Below, in pieces: positions 6,978-10,421 of a DNA stretch of 10,421 nucleotides. A program made the translations under genes and the position numbers. This DNA is from CAYWBI01 sp964456445 (GTDB taxonomy: Bacteria; Calditrichota; Calditrichia; Calditrichales; J004): the NCBI GenBank assembly GCA_964456445.1, contig CAYWBI010000135.1:1-10421 (forward strand). The letters are read 5' to 3'. Position 1 is the first letter of the stretch. Each line of letters starts with the position of its first letter. Below the pieces are notes generated by a model that did no database searches, was not told the origin of the DNA, and saw only the letters and a list, made by a program, of their open reading frames with translations.

Positions 6978-8558
6978 TTGTTAAAAAACAGTCTCGAAAA
7001 ATATTTAAAAAATCTGTCAAACACCTTTGCCCGCGGCGACGCAAGGGAAGAAAGTTATTATGAGCATTTAAGCTCTTTTGTAAAAGAAATTGCCAAAATT
7101 CAAAAAGTAAAAAATGTTGAGGTAACAATTCTGCCCAAGAAAACCGAAGCCGGAAATCCCGACTTCCGGGTTTGGGACGGTAAAAATCATATCACCGGGT
7201 ACATCGAAGCCAAAGACCCCTCGGTGACAAATTTAGACAACATTGAAAACAGTGAACAAATGGAACGGTACATTTCGACCTTTCCCAATGTTGTTCTCAC
7301 TAATTTCTACGAATTTCGTTTGTACCGCAATGGTGAACGCAGCGCCCGGGTTATGATTGCCCGCCCCTTTATCGCACAAAAATTAAAGACAAAGCCGCCA
7401 CTTGAAAATATTGAAAAATTTAAAGACCTGATCGAATTGTTTTTTTCATTTTCTTTGCCAAAAATTAAAACGGCCAAAGCCCTTGCCTTGGAATTGGCAA
7501 AACGGACACGGTTTTTAAGAGATGAAGTAGTGGAGTTAGAACTTGAGAAAAGTGAAAGCAAAGGTCACAAACAAATTGTTTCGTTTATTGACGCATTCAG
7601 AAAATATCTCATATCCACTTTGACCAAAAAACAATTTGCCGATCTGTATTCACAAACGATCACCTACGGTCTTTTTGCCGCACGAACACGGGCGGATGAT
7701 GATTTTAATCGTGAGTTGGCTTTTAAATATATTCCCGGCACCATCGGGATTTTGCGCGACGTTTTCGAATTTGTTTCGCTTGGACGGCCTCCGAAGTCTT
7801 TACAGATAATCGTTGAAGATATTGCGGAAATACTCAAGGTAACCGATGTTAAAAAAATTTTGCAGGATTATTATTCCAGGGGAAAAGGCAAAGACCCGGT
7901 TCTTCATTTTTATGAAACGTTTCTCTCCGCCTACGACCCGTCGGTCAGGGAAAAGCGGGGCGTTTACTATACGCCCGAACCCGTGGTAAAATATATAGTG
8001 GGCGCCATCCATTCCATTTTGAAAACACATTTTGATTTATCTTCCGGCCTGGCAAACAAAGACGTTAAATTGCTTGATCCGGCGGGCGGCACGCTTACTT
8101 TTCCCGCCGAAGCCATACGTGTTGCCGCAAACCAGTATAAATCAAATTATGGCGAAGGCGGATTAAACAACTGGTTACGGCATCATATTTTAGAGAATTT
8201 TTATGCTTTTGAACTGATGATGGCCCCGTATGCCATCGGCCATTTAAAAATGAGTTTTCTGTTTGAAGAACTCGGCTGTTCATTAAAGGATGATGAACGC
8301 TTTAAGCTGTATTTGACCAATGCGCTGGAAATGGAAGAGATCGACCAGATTAGTCTCCCGGGGCTTAGTTCCTTAAGTGAAGAAAGCCATTTGGCCGGAG
8401 CGGTTAAAAAGACCAATCCCATATTGGTGATTCTCGGCAATCCGCCCTATAGCGGAAATTCGGCCAATTTTAACCAATGGACGGAAAGGTTGTTAAAGGA
8501 AGATATCGTCGATGGCGTGGATGTTCCGAGTTATTATAAGTTAGACGCCAGTCCTTAG
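6978..8558 (+). CDS. Restriction-modification enzyme, N-terminal part: PD-(D/E)xK nuclease and N6-adenine methylase
   Basis: These 526 codons encode the front half of a single-chain restriction-modification enzyme of the type ISP/IIG-like class. Residues 1-130 form a nuclease domain with the catalytic pattern PDF (Asp62) and YIEAK (Glu77, Lys79). A helical linker of about 200 residues follows. The methylase begins with KRGVYYTPEPVVKYIV, continues with the SAM-binding motif I LLDPAGGTLTF (Asp367) and ends at motif IV GNPPYSG (Asn488 to Tyr491), the N6-adenine catalytic motif. There is no helicase domain, unlike LlaGI-type ISP enzymes. The frame then runs YYKLDASP and hits TAG at 8556-8558, where relatives continue with a sequence like LGERNPKLLQDDYVKF. 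That sequence is present in the next frame, so one base is missing near 8546-8548. Translation starts at TTG with an AAGGGT site. As read, the fragment lacks the specificity region and should not work alone. Confidence 0.88.
   Translation: MLKNSLEKYLKNLSNTFARGDAREESYYEHLSSFVKEIAKIQKVKNVEVTILPKKTEAGNPDFRVWDGKNHITGYIEAKDPSVTNLDNIENSEQMERYISTFPNVVLTNFYEFRLYRNGERSARVMIARPFIAQKLKTKPPLENIEKFKDLIELFFSFSLPKIKTAKALALELAKRTRFLRDEVVELELEKSESKGHKQIVSFIDAFRKYLISTLTKKQFADLYSQTITYGLFAARTRADDDFNRELAFKYIPGTIGILRDVFEFVSLGRPPKSLQIIVEDIAEILKVTDVKKILQDYYSRGKGKDPVLHFYETFLSAYDPSVREKRGVYYTPEPVVKYIVGAIHSILKTHFDLSSGLANKDVKLLDPAGGTLTFPAEAIRVAANQYKSNYGEGGLNNWLRHHILENFYAFELMMAPYAIGHLKMSFLFEELGCSLKDDERFKLYLTNALEMEEIDQISLPGLSSLSEESHLAGAVKKTNPILVILGNPPYSGNSANFNQWTERLLKEDIVDGVDVPSYYKLDASP
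8544..8558 (+). other. Single-base frameshift splitting the restriction-modification gene
   Basis: The bases GACGCCAGTCCTTAG read D-A-S-P-stop. Adding one base after GAC (for example GACGGCCAGTCCTTAGGC) gives D-G-Q-S-L-G and runs on into ERNPKLLQDDY, the usual continuation in this family. No homopolymer or short tandem repeat lies here, so neither slippage-driven phase variation nor programmed frameshifting is indicated. Repair gives one gene, 6978-10144, of about 1055 residues. Confidence 0.8.
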
Positions 8559-8578
8559 GCGAGCGCAACCCCAAATTA

Positions 8579-10144
8579 TTGCAGGATGATTATGTTAAAT
8601 TTCTGCGCTTTTCACAGTGGAAAATTCAGAAAACCGGATACGGCGTTTTGGGTATGATTACCAATCATGGTTTTTTAGATAATCCCACTTTCCGGGGAAT
8701 GCGCCAAAGTTTGATGAAAACGTATGATGAAATCTATATTCTGGATTTGCACGGCAACAGTTTAAAAAAGGAAAGGATGCCCGATGGCGGTAAAGATGAA
8801 AATGTTTTCGATATCCGCCAGGGCGTAGCTATTTCTCTTTTTATCAAGAATAAAAAACCACTGGGGCATAAAGTTTTTCATAAAGATTTATTTGGCCTGC
8901 GGGAAGAGAAGTACCGTTGGCTTGAATCCAATGCATTTTCTAAAGATGATTTTGTTGAATTAAAGCCGGAGGCACCCTGGCATTTTTTCATTCCCAGGCA
9001 TACCGAAGAAATTAAGCATTATCTTCGATGGAAAAGTATAAACGAAATTTTCCCCATAAACAGCACGGGCATTAAAACGCACCGGGATCATTTTGTTATT
9101 GAATTTGATGAAAATACCTTGAGAAACAGAATTGTTCAGTTCCGTAATTTGTCCGTGCCTGATGAAATAATTAGACAATCTTATAATTTGAAAGATAACC
9201 GGGATTGGAAACTTTCTGAAGCGAGAAAGAGAATGGCATCTGATGAAAATTGGGCTGATTCTTTTCAGGAGATAGAATATCGATTGTTTGATACACGAAA
9301 AATATGTTATTCAAAAATATTGATTGATTGGCCCAGACTAGACGTCATGAAAAATATTTTAGAAAAAAATATCGGTTTAATAACATGCAGACAAATCTCA
9401 TCAAAGGCATGGCAACATTCCTTTATTTCAAACAAGCTTGTTGATGATTCAACAATATCAAATAAAACAAAAGAAAGATCATATTTTTATCCTCTCTATA
9501 TTTACCCCGATAAAAAAAGCCAGGAGACCAAACCCGGTGTAACCATGATGATGATTTTTGAACCTGCCGAAGCGTACGGTAAAAAAGCCAATATTGAACC
9601 GCATATTTTTGCTAGCTTAAAAAAAGCCTATGGTGCAGATCCCGCACCGGAAGATATCTTATTTTATATTTATGCCGTTTTTTACAGCAATGTGTTTCGT
9701 GAAAAATATGCCGAGTTTTTAAAAATTGATTTTCCCCGTGTTCCCTTTACTTCAAATTATGATCTGTTTTTAACCTTTGGCAAATTCGGGGAACAGTTGG
9801 CTGATTTACATTTACTAAGAAGCAAAACGCTTGAACCGCCAATTGCCAAATTTATGGGTACAGGCGAGAATGACCGCATCGAAAAAATAAAATACTCAGA
9901 AGATGAAAATTGCATTTATATAAATGACGATAAATATTTTGAAGGAATCGAATCTCAAGTCTGGAATTTTCACATTGGCGGTTATCAGGTTTTGCAAAAA
10001 TATTTAAAGGATAGAAAAGGCCGTTTAATGGACGAAGCGCCACGTTATTGCCGGATTGTTACCGCGCTTAGTAAAACGATCCAAATCCAGGAAAAGATCG
10101 ATGAAATTTATCCGGAAGTTGAAAAGGGTTTAATCGAATTTTAA
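8579..10144 (+). CDS. Restriction-modification enzyme, C-terminal part: rest of methylase and specificity region
   Basis: These codons carry the second half of the same enzyme and are best joined to the upstream part as one frameshifted gene. The TTG used as the left limit is only the first possible start codon; no ribosome binding site precedes it, and in-frame homology already begins upstream, around 8549, with QSLGERNPK. Residues about 1-100 finish the methylase core (VLGMITNHGFLDNPTFRGMR, then LDLHGN). The following region contains EYRLFDTRKICYSK, then KNIGLITCRQISSKAW and YFYPLYIYPD, which match the target-recognition part of type ISP/IIG proteins. The C-terminal helical segment (FYIYAVFYSNVFREKYAEF, then GGYQVLQKYLKDRKGR, ending in EVEKGLIEF) is also standard for this family, so the gene is complete at its 3' end. 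The segment at 9301-9480 is unusually AT-rich. Whether this part is translated depends on whether the upstream frameshift is real. Confidence 0.85.
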   Translation: MQDDYVKFLRFSQWKIQKTGYGVLGMITNHGFLDNPTFRGMRQSLMKTYDEIYILDLHGNSLKKERMPDGGKDENVFDIRQGVAISLFIKNKKPLGHKVFHKDLFGLREEKYRWLESNAFSKDDFVELKPEAPWHFFIPRHTEEIKHYLRWKSINEIFPINSTGIKTHRDHFVIEFDENTLRNRIVQFRNLSVPDEIIRQSYNLKDNRDWKLSEARKRMASDENWADSFQEIEYRLFDTRKICYSKILIDWPRLDVMKNILEKNIGLITCRQISSKAWQHSFISNKLVDDSTISNKTKERSYFYPLYIYPDKKSQETKPGVTMMMIFEPAEAYGKKANIEPHIFASLKKAYGADPAPEDILFYIYAVFYSNVFREKYAEFLKIDFPRVPFTSNYDLFLTFGKFGEQLADLHLLRSKTLEPPIAKFMGTGENDRIEKIKYSEDENCIYINDDKYFEGIESQVWNFHIGGYQVLQKYLKDRKGRLMDEAPRYCRIVTALSKTIQIQEKIDEIYPEVEKGLIEF

Positions 10145-10421
10145 ATCATGGATAAAACATGCGGAAGAAAATACATAGCAAAGTGTCTTTTACGAAAAAC
10201 CGTTTTCAACAGTTATCGTATGCGCTCCTTGTTAAAATAATTTCCCTGTTTTCCGTATTAATGCGGATGGAAACAATCAAATAAGAAATGGTTACTGTTC
10301 AGCTATATAAAATTTAAAGCAATCAGCGATAATTCATAGATAAATACCGTTTAATAAATAGCCGCTAAGCTATTATGTTAAAAAGTTAATGAAATAAAAG
10401 GGCCCCCTTCTTACTTTAAGA
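10145..10421. other. Non-coding 3' flank of the restriction-modification gene
   Basis: No supported gene is seen to the window edge. A nested inverted repeat lies at 10241-10273: an outer TTTCC/GGAAA pair encloses CCGTA/TGCGG (one G-T wobble) with a TTAA loop. It has no following T-run, so it is only a weak terminator candidate. Copy B of the dispersed repeat follows at 10292-10370. Confidence 0.5.
10292..10370. repeat. Dispersed intergenic repeat, copy B
   Basis: From the start to about 10363 this matches 3757-3830 at roughly 80 percent by eye, including the exact block ACTGTTCAGCTATAT. It ends with CCGCTAAG (10362-10369), the reverse complement of a CTTNGCGN octamer, at the place where copy A enters its octamer hairpin. 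The full hairpin is not present here, so this copy is shorter or decayed. Confidence 0.65.

Noticed and set aside
10148..10240. Open frame of 30 codons starting just after the restriction-modification stop
   Set aside because: It has no ribosome binding site and no recognisable motif, and its size is expected by chance; a tiny translationally coupled peptide cannot be excluded but is not supported.
10398..10421. GGGCCC palindrome at the window edge, possible terminator for a minus-strand gene to the right
   Set aside because: Only about four usable stem pairs remain after allowing a loop, and the neighbouring gene is outside the window.

Overview
The window most resembles a draft genome fragment from the FCB group of bacteria (Ignavibacteria, Calditrichota, KSB1 or a relative). 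The main evidence is a secreted protein on the minus strand whose C-terminus carries the 'NYPNPFN...GLYF' sorting-tail domain typical of these lineages. Weak or absent Shine-Dalgarno sequences before some genes fit this too. The phylum is an inference; no rRNA or marker gene is present.

Layout. (1) 58-2364, minus strand: a 768-residue exported Asp-box (BNR/Ycf48-like) beta-propeller protein with a type IX-like C-terminal domain. (2) 2365-3000: a divergent gene-free region holding an exact-abutting 25-bp tandem repeat and a 14-bp direct repeat. (3) 3001-3753, plus: a stand-alone GlmU-type sugar-1-phosphate nucleotidyltransferase domain without the acetyltransferase half. (4) 3754-4055: a gene-free region with one copy of a dispersed repeat and an octamer-built hairpin. 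(5) 4056-5151, plus: a galactokinase-type GHMP sugar kinase, frameshifted near its end at a run of nine G. (6) 5176-6876, plus: an acyl-CoA dehydrogenase 24 bases beyond the repaired kinase stop. (7) 6978-10144, plus: a single-chain restriction-modification enzyme (PD-(D/E)xK nuclease, N6-adenine methylase, type ISP/IIG-like specificity region), split in two by a one-base frameshift at about 8546. (8) 10145-10421: non-coding, with the second copy of the dispersed repeat.

How the genes fit together. The kinase and the nucleotidyltransferase could form a two-step salvage route from a free sugar via sugar-1-phosphate to a nucleotide sugar. Substrate identity cannot be read from sequence, but the change at the usual GlcNAc-contacting asparagine of GlmU suggests it may not be GlcNAc. 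The dehydrogenase probably shares a transcript with the kinase, although no metabolic link is obvious. The restriction-modification gene is a self-contained defence module flanked by repeat-bearing DNA.

The two single-base frameshifts, each in an otherwise well-conserved family sequence, are either sequencing errors or real lesions, and deciding this is the most useful check. I did not find a clearly new system. The best candidates for novelty are the dispersed repeat/hairpin element and the kinase-nucleotidyltransferase pair.
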